DNA of 35,577 bases from NCBI GenBank assembly GCA_902489575.1, contig CABUAQ010000009.1:1-35577 (forward strand). The letters run 5' to 3'. The notes under the pieces were generated by a model that was not told the DNA's origin, made no database searches, and saw only the letters and a program-made list of their open reading frames with translations. Positions 1 to 7,774 of the stretch are shown in pieces. The stretch's first letter is position 1; every line of letters starts with the position of its first letter. Source of the DNA: an uncultured bacterium. GTDB taxonomy: Bacteria; Cyanobacteriota; Vampirovibrionia; Gastranaerophilales; Gastranaerophilaceae. Made by a program: the position numbers and the translations under genes.

Positions 1-432
1 TATATTCCGGAAAATACCTTTTATGATTTTGCAAAGAATGTTTTTCCAAAGTTACTTGCTGAAAAACAGATAAATACATTTATAGTTGAGGAATATTGGA
101 ATGATATTGGCACAATTGGTCAATATAAGCAATCAATTCAAGATGTATTTAACGGGGTTTGTGATATTGAGCATGCCAAGGTTATCGAAACTAATTTAGG
201 CAATTATTTAACAGGGGATACAAAAATCCCTGATACGGTAAGATTTCTTGGTAATAGTGTTGTCGGGAACCATTGTAAACTTGGTGAATATATTAAACTG
301 GAGAACTGCGTAGTTTTTGATAATGCCCAGGTTCCTGCCGGCTCGGAGCTGTCTGGTTGTGTTGTGCTGCCGTCAAAGCATTTGAAACAAGCTCAATTGA
401 AAAAAGAAAATAAAGAATTTATTACAGTTTAA
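1..432 (+). CDS. NDP-sugar synthase / sugar-1-phosphate nucleotidyltransferase, C-terminal part (5' truncated by window)
   Basis: The window opens inside this reading frame, which gives 143 residues before the TAA. Near the start is VEEYWNDIGTIGQYKQSI, the W-x-D-I-G-T-x-x-x-Y block that ends the nucleotidyltransferase domain of glucose-1-phosphate or mannose-1-phosphate nucleotidyltransferases. After it come short repeats with a G every few residues (FLGNSVVGNHCKLGEYIKLENCVVFDNAQV), as in a left-handed beta-helix. The family joins a nucleoside triphosphate to a sugar-1-phosphate for cell-envelope or storage polysaccharides. The catalytic N-terminus is outside the window, so base and sugar specificity cannot be judged. 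The gene is followed at once by a tRNA gene. Confidence 0.8.
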   Translation, partial: YIPENTFYDFAKNVFPKLLAEKQINTFIVEEYWNDIGTIGQYKQSIQDVFNGVCDIEHAKVIETNLGNYLTGDTKIPDTVRFLGNSVVGNHCKLGEYIKLENCVVFDNAQVPAGSELSGCVVLPSKHLKQAQLKKENKEFITV

Positions 433-484
433 TACGCTTGATTTTTAAGTATTTTGATGGTAGATTATAGAAGTGCAATGCCAC

Positions 485-556
485 GGGCCTGTGGCGCAGC
501 GGTAGCGCAGAGGACTCATAATCCTTTGGTCGTGGGTTCGAATCCCTCCGGGCCCA
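485..556 (+). tRNA. tRNA with anticodon CAT (elongator Met or lysidine-modified Ile2)
   Basis: A full cloverleaf can be drawn. The acceptor GGGCCTG (485-491) pairs with CGGGCCC (549-555), with A at 556 as discriminator. The D stem is GCGC/GCGC. The anticodon stem is GAGGA/TCCTT around loop CTCATAA, which gives anticodon CAT. The T loop is TTCGAAT. The T stem GTGGG/CCCTC has one T-T mismatch. CCA is not encoded. The anticodon stem lacks the three G-C pairs of initiator tRNA, so this is elongator Met or Ile2, which cannot be told apart here by eye. Confidence 0.9.
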
Positions 557-575
557 AATTTAAAATCAAGATATA

Positions 576-599
576 ACGGGGGTTTAAGCCTCCGTTTAT
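576..599 (+). terminator. Terminator after tRNA-CAT
   Basis: AACGGGGG, a short loop and CCTCCGTT form a stem with one G-T pair, followed by TTATTTCTGTTTG. It lies 20 nt after the tRNA. The following 290 nt up to the next gene hold a weak hairpin (GAAGG...CCTTC near 739-763) and the promoter noted below; I see no gene there. Confidence 0.6.
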
Positions 600-811
600 T
601 TCTGTTTGTTTCTTGATAATGCAAAATTACTAAAGTTTCTTGCAGTGATTTTTTAAAAGTGTATAAATAATGAAAATTAAATACACCGGATTATATAACG
701 GGGATTTGTAAATAATATGTAGTTATGCAATATGGCCATGAAGGGTTAGGATGTAAATCCTTCAGTGTTTTGCGCGCTTGTATGTTTGTGATATATTTCG
801 CTTAGGAGTGT

Positions 812-820
812 TGATATAAT
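812..820 (+). promoter_or_regulatory. Extended -10 promoter for the 890-1483 gene
   Basis: TGATATAAT is a perfect extended -10 (TG-N-TATAAT). No good -35 box is seen, which is acceptable for this promoter type. It predicts a leader of about 60 nt that includes the GGAGGAG ribosome site at 871-877. Confidence 0.5.
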
Positions 821-889
821 AAAAAGTATGTATATTAAAATGTTAGATTTATTTCAAAAATTTGCGATTGGGAGGAGAGAATTTTAATT

Positions 890-1483
890 ATGCGTAAATG
901 GATAATAGCTATTACTGTTATTTTTATTGTTATAGTTGCGCTTTTTTCTTGTTGTTCTGATTATCGAAGAAACGTAACATTTTTCTGCTCGAGATATGAT
1001 AATATTTGTACATATTCCAGTTTGAATTTGTTTAGAGTTAAGACCGTTAAAACTTTTGAACTTGATAAAATTTTAAAATCCAATATTACAGAGAATGTTT
1101 CTGCTAAGACTCCTCTCCGCCGCTATGCTAGGAGTTTGCCTTGTTATACATATGATTGGGTCATTTTTTATGATAATAATGGGGTTGAAAATACGTTTAA
1201 TGTATTTCGAACCCGTGAATATGTTTCTAGTCAGGCCTTTTATAATCTTGATGATGAGTACCGCTATTATGTTGATATGAATGCGCATTTTAATTCTTTT
1301 TTGAAAGATAAATCTCAGCAAAAGATTTATATGCCGGAGTATAAAGCAAATATTGAAAAAGAAATAGATTTTTGGAAGAATATATTCAGATATTCTATTA
1401 CTGTTATGCAAGTATTAGCTATTATATTTATGGTGATAGGTCTTTTTGTAGTCTTTTGGCCTGATAATAAAAGTACGAAATGA
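890..1483 (+). CDS. Hypothetical membrane-anchored protein, two membrane segments
   Basis: This 197-residue protein has an N-terminal hydrophobic segment (residues about 4-20) ending in LFSCCSD, and a second one near the C-terminus (residues about 168-191). The middle of about 140 residues is polar and rich in tyrosine and asparagine, and probably lies outside the cytoplasmic membrane. The LFSC could be a poor lipobox, but the second membrane segment argues for an integral protein. I recognise no family. A GGAGGAG ribosome site lies 14 nt before the ATG. The gene stands alone between tRNA-CAT and a convergent two-gene unit. Confidence 0.7.
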   Translation: MRKWIIAITVIFIVIVALFSCCSDYRRNVTFFCSRYDNICTYSSLNLFRVKTVKTFELDKILKSNITENVSAKTPLRRYARSLPCYTYDWVIFYDNNGVENTFNVFRTREYVSSQAFYNLDDEYRYYVDMNAHFNSFLKDKSQQKIYMPEYKANIEKEIDFWKNIFRYSITVMQVLAIIFMVIGLFVVFWPDNKSTK

Positions 1484-1490
1484 CAATACG

Positions 1491-2057
1491 CTAAGGCCAT
1501 TGAGGGTAGTAATAAATTGTTATTATATCAGTGGTTTTAATTGTTGCATGTCCTCCCTTGATAAGGTTTGTTAAAGAGCCGACAAATGGAATAAGTGTGA
1601 GTGACCATTTTAACGGGTAAACCCAAAGACATCTGTTTTGCCCTTTTTTAGTGTATGTACTTATTAGTTGTGATTGTTTTATATCAGGGATTTCAAAATT
1701 ATCTACAATTATTTCTGCCGGGAATCCATTCATGCCGCTTGTTATAATAGTTTCAATTTTCCCATTGATAATATCATCTTGTTTTAAGATAGTTTTTTCG
1801 TTATATACAGCATCTTTTATAACTCTGAATTTAACAGATTGTCCCTCTGTTAAGCCATCTTTAGTTGAGATTTTTTCAGTGATAGAAAGGTAAATTGGAA
1901 TATTGTAAGTGCTTGCATAGTTATAATCAAGTTTATTCTCTGCAGCAGGTTTAGATTTTATTGCAGGTTGATCTGTTGCAATTTGTTGTGCAAAGGTAGT
2001 ATTCAATGATAAAAAGAATATTATTAGTAAAAATAATAATCTTAGTCTTTTATTCAT
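1491..2057 (-). CDS. Exported protein of unknown function, beta-rich
   Basis: The 188 residues begin with a clear signal peptide (MNKRLRLLFLLIIFFLSLNTTFAQ). The mature part reads like a small beta domain: GLTEGQSVKFRVIKDAVY, then TILKQDDIINGKIETI, then FPAEIIVDNFEI, and a C-terminal LIKGGHATIKTTDIITIYYY. The same order of motifs is found in the exported protein at 22758-23597 (EGTVVSFTTTVPVY, IPAGTVFKGVI, KGGNLSIPAGSEFEIKL), so the two look like distant paralogues. Its start overlaps the end of the upstream M48-like gene by 8 bp, which suggests translational coupling. Function unknown; a role in the envelope is inferred from the signal peptide only. Confidence 0.75.
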   Translation of the reverse strand: MNKRLRLLFLLIIFFLSLNTTFAQQIATDQPAIKSKPAAENKLDYNYASTYNIPIYLSITEKISTKDGLTEGQSVKFRVIKDAVYNEKTILKQDDIINGKIETIITSGMNGFPAEIIVDNFEIPDIKQSQLISTYTKKGQNRCLWVYPLKWSLTLIPFVGSLTNLIKGGHATIKTTDIITIYYYPQWP

Positions 2058-2745
2058 AGTCTAATTCCTCTGTAGATTTGGTTTTTATCTTCTCCTCAAG
2101 AAGTTTTCTGTTTGCAATAGAATTCAGCAAGAAGTTTTGATAATACTCATTTTCCAGATATTCATTGCTTTCCAGATATTGTGGATATTTGTATGTAATG
2201 TATTCATAAATTCTGGCAAGTCGTTTTGAGGTGAGATTGTGTCTGGAAAATTTATCAAAGCGTTTTTGCGAGCATGTTTTATTTATGAAAACTATTAGAG
2301 CAAGCGGGTTATATCCGGCATTAACCATATAATCAACAGCTCTTTTATCTGCTACGGTTTCGAACTTTTTAGAGCTGAGTGCAACCTGTACAGAATCAAG
2401 TGTTCCTCCCCATATGCCGCTGTATGATTTTATGACAGTTGAGATTTCTCTTGATAACATTGCAGCAAGTTCATCGTCTGTTTTTACAGATTTGTAAAGC
2501 CCTGCGTAAACTATGACCTGACGATTGGTTAAATCTTCAAATGATGTAATATTTTTCTTTTCTTTTTTGCTGTATGTAAAAATTATCCGTTTGGGTATTT
2601 TATTTCTGTTAAGCAGGTTTGTCCCTACTTGGTCGACTCTGTCTTGAATAGAGTTTTCTATAGCCAAAGTTTCCAGTTCCTCAATTGCTAAAGCCGGTAT
2701 GGCAAACATTAAAATTGTAATTATTCCAAAAAGTTTTTTTATCAT
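2050..2745 (-). CDS. M48-family peptidase homologue, zinc site lost (pseudo-peptidase), exported
   Basis: The 231-residue protein has a signal peptide (first 20 residues, cleavage near PALA-IEE). Its core matches M48 metallopeptidases: RQVIVYAGLYKSVKTDDELAAML aligns with the usual stretch before HExxH, ETVADKRAVDYMVNAGYNP with the downstream E-x-x-A-D block, and LTSKRLARIYEY with the P-T-S-x-R-I block. The HExxH itself reads R99-E100-I-S-T103, so both zinc-binding histidines are gone, while the catalytic-position Glu100 and the third ligand position Glu129 remain. I infer a non-catalytic, perhaps chaperone-like or binding role in the periplasm. First gene of a two-gene unit with the 188-residue exported protein. 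Confidence 0.75.
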   Translation of the reverse strand: MIKKLFGIITILMFAIPALAIEELETLAIENSIQDRVDQVGTNLLNRNKIPKRIIFTYSKKEKKNITSFEDLTNRQVIVYAGLYKSVKTDDELAAMLSREISTVIKSYSGIWGGTLDSVQVALSSKKFETVADKRAVDYMVNAGYNPLALIVFINKTCSQKRFDKFSRHNLTSKRLARIYEYITYKYPQYLESNEYLENEYYQNFLLNSIANRKLLEEKIKTKSTEELDYE

Positions 2746-2768
2746 AATTCCACCTATTCTAATACTTT

Positions 2769-2798
2769 ATTATAATACATTTTGTTATTTCATAACAA
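2769..2798 (-). promoter_or_regulatory. Promoter of the M48-like operon
   Basis: On the minus strand TTGTTA (2798-2793) is followed after 18 nt by TATAAT (2774-2769), about 25 nt before the start codon. It is back to back with the gdhA promoter. Confidence 0.55.
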
Positions 2799-2806
2799 GT
2801 TTTTTA

Positions 2807-2835
2807 TTGAATTTCTCAATAGAATGTTGTAGAAT
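2807..2835 (+). promoter_or_regulatory. Promoter of gdhA
   Basis: TTGAAT (2807-2812), a 17-nt spacer and TAGAAT (2830-2835) match a sigma-70-type promoter. The leader would be about 22 nt and contains AAAGGA before the gdhA start. Confidence 0.6.
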
Positions 2836-2863
2836 TGTGCCAGAAGATATATAAAGGATTTAT

Positions 2864-4213
2864 ATGAACGAATATTTAAAGAAAGTTTTGGAATTTACAG
2901 AAAAGAAGAATAGTAATGAACCTGAGTTTTTACAGGCAGTAAAAGAGGTTTTGGAAACTTTAGAGCCGGTTTTGGAGGCTCATAAAGAATATGAGGGATT
3001 GGCTGTATTAGAAAGAATGGTAGAGCCGGAAAGACTTATAACCTTCAGGGTGCCCTGGATTGATGATCATGGTAACGTTATTGTAAATAGAGGGTTTAGA
3101 GTCCAATTCAGTTCATTGATAGGTCCTTATAAAGGCGGTTTGAGATTTCATCCGAGTGTCAATCAAAGTATTATGAAATTTCTCGGATTTGAACAGATTT
3201 TTAAAAATGCATTGACAGGGCTTCCTATAGGAGGAGCAAAAGGCGGAAGTGATTTTGATCCTAAAGGAAAATCTGAAAATGAAATTATGCATTTTTGCCA
3301 AAGTTTCATGACTGAATTATACAGACATATTGGACAGGATGTGGATGTTCCTGCAGGCGATATCGGAGTTGGTGCCCGCGAAGTAGGGTATTTGTTCGGA
3401 CAGTATAAACGGATAAAAAATGCTTACGAAGGCGGAGTCTTAACTGGTAAATCAACTTCTTACGGCGGTTCTTTGGCACGAAAAGAGGCGACCGGATACG
3501 GGTTGATATATTTTATGCGTGAAATGCTTCACACTAATAATAACAGTTTATTTGGAAAAACCGTTACAATTTCCGGTTCAGGGAATGTTGCGATATATGC
3601 TTGCGAAAAAGCAACTGCTCTTGGTGCTAAAGTTGTAGCGATGAGTGATTCAAATGGTTGTATATATGATGCAAACGGTATTGATTTGAATTTGATTAAA
3701 GAGATAAAAGAAGTTAGGCGCGGCAGAATTAAAGAGTATTTGAAAGTTCATTCTGATGCTGAGTATCTGGAAAACAATTCTGTAGATTCTGCGGTTTGGA
3801 CTATAAAAACTGATATTGCTCTTCCTTGTGCAACGCAAAACGAATTAACTCTTAATTCTGCTAAAATATTGGTGGAAAATGGTGTTATAGCTGTTGGTGA
3901 GGGTGCAAACATGCCGTCAACTATGGATGCTGTTAGTTATTTTCTTGAAAACGGAGTTTTATTTGCTCCTGCAAAAGCTGCTAATGCCGGTGGTGTCGCA
4001 ACTTCTGCTATTGAAATGTCTCAAAATAGTATGAGGTATTATTATACTTTTGAAGAGGTTGAAGCTAAATTGGAGCAAATTATGATAAATATTTTTAATG
4101 CTTGTAAAGATGCTTCTGATACATATGGCTGTCCTAAAAATTATTTGGCAGGTGCTAATATTGCAGCATTTAAAAAGCTGGCTGATGCTATGTGCGCACA
4201 AGGTATAGTTTAA
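2864..4213 (+). CDS. gdhA: NADP-specific glutamate dehydrogenase
   Basis: This 449-residue protein has the usual length of bacterial hexameric glutamate dehydrogenase (EC 1.4.1.4), which makes glutamate from 2-oxoglutarate, ammonia and NADPH. The substrate domain is clear: GPYKGGLRFHPSVN with Lys90, then LPIGGAKGGSDFDP with catalytic Lys126, then DVDVPAGDIGVG. The nucleotide domain holds VTISGSGNVAIYACEKA (GSGNVA fingerprint). The length and the GAKGGSDFDP block fit the NADP biosynthetic type. It has its own promoter and an AAAGGA ribosome site. It is the entry point for ammonia in this window and would feed the aminotransferase at 6528. It ends 12 nt from a convergent gene. Confidence 0.96.
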   Translation: MNEYLKKVLEFTEKKNSNEPEFLQAVKEVLETLEPVLEAHKEYEGLAVLERMVEPERLITFRVPWIDDHGNVIVNRGFRVQFSSLIGPYKGGLRFHPSVNQSIMKFLGFEQIFKNALTGLPIGGAKGGSDFDPKGKSENEIMHFCQSFMTELYRHIGQDVDVPAGDIGVGAREVGYLFGQYKRIKNAYEGGVLTGKSTSYGGSLARKEATGYGLIYFMREMLHTNNNSLFGKTVTISGSGNVAIYACEKATALGAKVVAMSDSNGCIYDANGIDLNLIKEIKEVRRGRIKEYLKVHSDAEYLENNSVDSAVWTIKTDIALPCATQNELTLNSAKILVENGVIAVGEGANMPSTMDAVSYFLENGVLFAPAKAANAGGVATSAIEMSQNSMRYYYTFEEVEAKLEQIMINIFNACKDASDTYGCPKNYLAGANIAAFKKLADAMCAQGIV

Positions 4214-4224
4214 TAAAAATGTTA

Positions 4225-5025
4225 TTATAATTTAAATGGTTTTAGCAGCTTTGTAATAAATTTGGAAAACGCTGACGGATTTTCTTTATCAAGCATTTTT
4301 TTTGAAGCAATAGCGCATTCAGGATCTATCAGGTATATCTTTCCATCTTTTGCACGCCCGAATTGTTTGAACTTTATGTTGTTATTTGATGGATTGATTT
4401 CGTGAGGCTTGTTTAAATAATCGACAACAGTGTAACCAAGTTCTTTCATATGGTTTATTAATTTAATTACTTCAGATTTTGTTAGATTTTCAAAATTAAC
4501 TTTTTCTTCAAAATAATAGTAATAAGGCCGGTGTTGATAAGTTATATAGCCTTTTTCCCTTATTGGCAAGTCAAAGTCAGCAGGTTTTCTATTGTCAGGA
4601 AAGTGATTTTTACAGGTTAATTTAAGCACTTCTCCGTCTTGAGTTTCAAAAACCATCGCGTTTATACCAAACCCCAGTAATGAAGTAACTTTTGTGTCAT
4701 TTATGATCTTAATTTGGCTGAATGCTTCAGACATATCATAAAGGTTTTCAGGGCTTTGGAGTGATTTTAGCAGTTCTGTTGAAATAAAATAATCTTGAGA
4801 TTTACATAAATCATATAATACTTCAGTAACTTTCAAAGGCTGCTTGAAAACTATTGATTTGAGATTTCCATAAGGGGATAGGATTATTTCCTTTATATCT
4901 TTATTCCGGATTTTTACTTCATCTAATACAGATTTTTGTGGTGTGTAAATAATGATATTATTATTTTGATTAAATGAAATTTGTCTGGGTTGTATATTCC
5001 TGGTATGTTGTATTGTTAAGTTCAT
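4225..5025 (-). CDS. Divergent protein-kinase-like protein with N-terminal ISF motif
   Basis: The 266 residues have no signal peptide. Residues 116-138 (LLGFGINAMVFETQDGEVLKLT) resemble a kinase glycine loop G-x-G-x-x-A-x-V-F followed by the lysine strand (Lys135). Further on, DYLNKPHEINPSNNNIKF (202-219) could stand for the catalytic loop, and GKIYLIDPECA (228-238) for the DFG strand, with Asp234. The order and spacing fit a minimal kinase or aminoglycoside-kinase fold, but no HRD is present. The N-terminal 110 residues match nothing I know and contain QISFNQ at 15-20. I see no ribosome site before the ATG. A distant, perhaps inactive kinase is the best guess. Confidence 0.55.
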   Translation of the reverse strand: MNLTIQHTRNIQPRQISFNQNNNIIIYTPQKSVLDEVKIRNKDIKEIILSPYGNLKSIVFKQPLKVTEVLYDLCKSQDYFISTELLKSLQSPENLYDMSEAFSQIKIINDTKVTSLLGFGINAMVFETQDGEVLKLTCKNHFPDNRKPADFDLPIREKGYITYQHRPYYYYFEEKVNFENLTKSEVIKLINHMKELGYTVVDYLNKPHEINPSNNNIKFKQFGRAKDGKIYLIDPECAIASKKMLDKENPSAFSKFITKLLKPFKL

Positions 5026-5139
5026 ATGTTTACATTAAATTCTGTGAATATTAAAATTTGCTTTGAAAAACCGGGGCAAATATTTTTTGTTATATATACG
5101 AAATAAAGACTTTCTGGGGCTTTTAATCCTTTTGTACAA

Positions 5140-5168
5140 TTGACTTTTCTGTAACGATATGTTAAAAT
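5140..5168 (+). promoter_or_regulatory. Promoter of the MBL-fold gene, predicting a leaderless mRNA
   Basis: TTGACT (5140-5145), a 17-nt spacer and TAAAAT (5163-5168) form a strong sigma-70-like promoter. Transcription would start at about 5175, at the ATG (5176), leaving no room for a ribosome site. Confidence 0.65.
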
Positions 5169-5175
5169 ATTGTAC

Positions 5176-5988
5176 ATGGAGTTAACTGTTTTAGTTGATA
5201 ACAATACAAGGCTGGGTAACTGTTTGGTTTCTGAACACGGACTGTCTTTTTATATTGAAGACGGTGATTTAAAAATGTTGTTTGATTGTGGTGCAAGTGA
5301 TGCTTTTATCAAAAACGCTTATAAAATGGGATTAGATTTAGAAGCATTGACAGATATTGTTCTTTCACACAGTCATTTTGATCATGTCGGAGGGTTTTTA
5401 AGACTTCAATCGCTTTATAAAAAGTTTTGTTATATAGGATTAAAGCTAACTTCTAAAAATATAATAGCTCATCCTGATGTGTTTAATGAAGAACTTATGA
5501 TAAAATCTGATAATAACGAGGGGAATGATTCGAATTTTCATTTGTCAAAAGATAAGTTAGATAAGTTTTTTAATCTTACATTAACGAAAAAACCTATACA
5601 ATTAACTCCGAGGTTGATTTATCTGGGTGAAATACCTATTAAACATGGAGAAGTAAAGGATGATTATTCGCCGGATGAAACGGCTTTAGCTTATAAGTCA
5701 GAAGAAGGGCTGGTTGTAATTTCGGGGTGTTCACATAGCGGGGTTGAGAATATTATTGAACATGCAAAATCCGTTACCGGTGAAACCCGTGTAAATACCC
5801 TTGTTGGAGGGTTGTATCTTGTGAATCGCTCAGGAGATGAGATAAATGCACTGGGCAGGTATCTTCAAGAACAAGGGGTAAAACGTATTTACCCTTGCCA
5901 TTGCACTGATTTGGAATCTAAAATTATTTTATCAAAGTTTCTTACTTTGGTTGAGGTCAGCACCGGAAAAAGATACTCTTGGGCTTAA
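5176..5988 (+). CDS. MBL-fold metallohydrolase
   Basis: This protein of 270 residues is a metallo-beta-lactamase-fold hydrolase. It carries the zinc motif SHSHFDHVGG (H-x-H-x-D-H), then VVISGCSHSGVENII with the next histidine, and YPCHCTD near the C-terminus. These features match the subgroup often annotated as 7,8-dihydropterin-6-yl-methyl-4-(beta-D-ribofuranosyl)aminobenzene 5'-phosphate synthase-like, but the physiological substrate is unknown. A TTG at 5170 could extend the frame by two residues; I prefer ATG 5176 because the promoter would start the RNA at about 5175. It has no signal peptide and is presumably cytoplasmic. Confidence 0.88.
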   Translation: MELTVLVDNNTRLGNCLVSEHGLSFYIEDGDLKMLFDCGASDAFIKNAYKMGLDLEALTDIVLSHSHFDHVGGFLRLQSLYKKFCYIGLKLTSKNIIAHPDVFNEELMIKSDNNEGNDSNFHLSKDKLDKFFNLTLTKKPIQLTPRLIYLGEIPIKHGEVKDDYSPDETALAYKSEEGLVVISGCSHSGVENIIEHAKSVTGETRVNTLVGGLYLVNRSGDEINALGRYLQEQGVKRIYPCHCTDLESKIILSKFLTLVEVSTGKRYSWA

Positions 5989-6013
5989 TTTCCTTTAATT
6001 TTCTCTTGTTTTT

Positions 6014-6022
6014 TGGTATAAT
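6014..6022 (+). promoter_or_regulatory. Extended -10 promoter of the Lrp-aminotransferase operon
   Basis: TGGTATAAT is an extended -10 box. It is followed by a leader of about 25 nt with AGGAG before the start at 6049. Confidence 0.5.
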
Positions 6023-6048
6023 TTTTTTGAAGAATACAGGAGAATGGT

Positions 6049-6531
6049 ATGAAGGAAGAGTTGTTGACTATATTAGAAAAAAACAGCAGAATCGATTTTT
6101 CAGAGTTAGCTGTGCTGCTTGGAGTTTCTGAAGCTGATGTTCTTGAAAATTTGTCAGATTTAGAAAAAAAAGGGATTATTTGTGGGTATCATACTTTGAT
6201 AAATTGGGAAAAGACTTCAATTGAAAAAGTTACGGCATTGATTGAGGTTAAAGTTACTCCGCAAAGAGGGCGCGGTTTTGATAACATAGCGGAAAGAATT
6301 TATAATTATCCTGAGGTAAAAGCTGTTTATCTGATATCCGGCGGATATGATTTGCTGGTTATTCTGGAAGAAAAATCATTGAAGGAAATTGCGGGATTTG
6401 TGTCAGATAAGTTGTCAACTCTTGATAGCGTCTTGAGTACTGCAACTCATTTTATTTTGAAAAAATACAAAGATCACGGTACCATTTTAAACAGGAAAGA
6501 CAGAGATGAAAGGGAGGTAATTACTCCATGA
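6049..6531 (+). CDS. Lrp/AsnC-family transcriptional regulator
   Basis: The 160 residues have the two-part layout of Lrp/AsnC regulators: an N-terminal winged helix-turn-helix (residues 1-60, ending LEKKGIICGYHTLINW) and a C-terminal ligand-binding ferredoxin-like domain (about 65-145, with the family block VYLISGGYDLLVIL). The family senses amino acids and forms octamers on DNA. Its stop overlaps the start of the aminotransferase gene (ATGA), so the two are co-translated and it probably controls or responds to that enzyme's amino acid. AGGAG lies before the ATG. Confidence 0.92.
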   Translation: MKEELLTILEKNSRIDFSELAVLLGVSEADVLENLSDLEKKGIICGYHTLINWEKTSIEKVTALIEVKVTPQRGRGFDNIAERIYNYPEVKAVYLISGGYDLLVILEEKSLKEIAGFVSDKLSTLDSVLSTATHFILKKYKDHGTILNRKDRDEREVITP

Positions 6532-7697
6532 GGAATTTTCTCTCTCAAAAAGTTGTTGATATAAAACCTTCGGGAATTAGAAAATTTTTTGATATAGTAT
6601 CAGAGATGAATGATGCTATATCTCTTGGAGTTGGAGAACCTGATTTTGATACACCCTGGCATATAAGAGATGAAGGGATTTATGCTTTTGAACGTGGTAA
6701 AACATTTTATACTTCAAATGCCGGATTAAAGGATTTGAGGGTTGAAATTGCTAATTACCTTAGTCGGACAGTAGAAATAGATTATAATCCTGCTGATGAG
6801 ATTCTTGTAACTGTGGGTGGATCTGAGGCAATAGATATTGGACTGAGGGCTATTATAAATCCGGGTGATGAAGTTATTATTCCCCAGCCTTCCTATGTAT
6901 CATATGAACCTTGTGCTGTTTTGGCCGGGGCAAAACCGGTTATTATAAATTTAAAGGCTGAGAATGAATTTCGTCTTACCCCTGAAAATTTGGAAGCTGC
7001 TATTACTGATAAAACAAAAGTTCTTATTCTGCCTTATCCGAATAATCCTACCGGAGCAATTATGGAGCGGGATGATCTTGAAGCTATCGCAAAAATTATT
7101 ATTGAAAAAGATATTCTGGTTATGTCTGATGAGATTTATTCGGCACTTACATATAAAGATAAGCATGTTTCAATTGCTTCAATAGAAGGTATGCAATCAA
7201 GGACAATTCTGATAAATGGATTTTCAAAAGCTTATGCGATGACAGGCTGGCGTTTGGGCTATGCTTGTGCTCCAAAGGAAATTATTGCTCAAATGACAAA
7301 AATTCATCAGTTTGCTATTATGTGTGCCCCGACAACAAGTCAGTACGCTGCGGTGGAAGCCCTAAAACATGGAGATGCTGATGTTGAAAACATGAGAAAA
7401 GCTTATAATCAACGCAGAAGATATTTAATGCATGCCTTTAAGAGAATGAATATTGATTGTTTTGAACCTTTTGGCGCGTTTTATGTTTTTCCTTGTATCA
7501 AAGAATTTGGTATGACAAGTGAAGAATTTGCAACGAAATTTTTAATGGAAGAAAAAGTGGCACTGGTTCCTGGGACAGCTTTTGGAGATTGTGGTGAAGG
7601 GTATTTGCGAATTTCTTATGCTTATTCGCTGGAAAATCTTAAAATTGCAATAGGCAGATTTGAACGATTTGTTAATAGATTAAGGGTTAAAAAATAA
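6528..7697 (+). CDS. Class I/II pyridoxal-phosphate aminotransferase
   Basis: The 389-residue enzyme is a fold-type I aminotransferase. Visible blocks are PNNPTG (171-176) with Asn173, SDEIYSALTY (200-209) with Asp201 and Tyr204, and GFSKAYAMTGWRLGY with the PLP-binding Lys234 and Arg242. Near the N-terminus is ISLGVGEPDFDTP, as in the aspartate/aromatic/alanine aminotransferase group, and near the C-terminus YLRISYAYS holds the carboxylate-binding Arg. Which amino acid is used cannot be told. It would move amino groups from glutamate made by the gdhA product. It overlaps the Lrp-type gene by 4 bp. Confidence 0.93.
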   Translation: MRNFLSQKVVDIKPSGIRKFFDIVSEMNDAISLGVGEPDFDTPWHIRDEGIYAFERGKTFYTSNAGLKDLRVEIANYLSRTVEIDYNPADEILVTVGGSEAIDIGLRAIINPGDEVIIPQPSYVSYEPCAVLAGAKPVIINLKAENEFRLTPENLEAAITDKTKVLILPYPNNPTGAIMERDDLEAIAKIIIEKDILVMSDEIYSALTYKDKHVSIASIEGMQSRTILINGFSKAYAMTGWRLGYACAPKEIIAQMTKIHQFAIMCAPTTSQYAAVEALKHGDADVENMRKAYNQRRRYLMHAFKRMNIDCFEPFGAFYVFPCIKEFGMTSEEFATKFLMEEKVALVPGTAFGDCGEGYLRISYAYSLENLKIAIGRFERFVNRLRVKK

Positions 7698-7774
7698 TCT
7701 GACATCTTAGCCGCGGCAGCTGATTTTTGTTAGTATTTTTTACGGTTTAATATAGTTAAATCGGAGAAATTACA

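Noticed and set aside
1073..1411. Minus-strand open frame of 112 codons
   Set aside because: Antisense to the 890-1483 gene and without a ribosome site; the plus-strand protein has coherent membrane segments.
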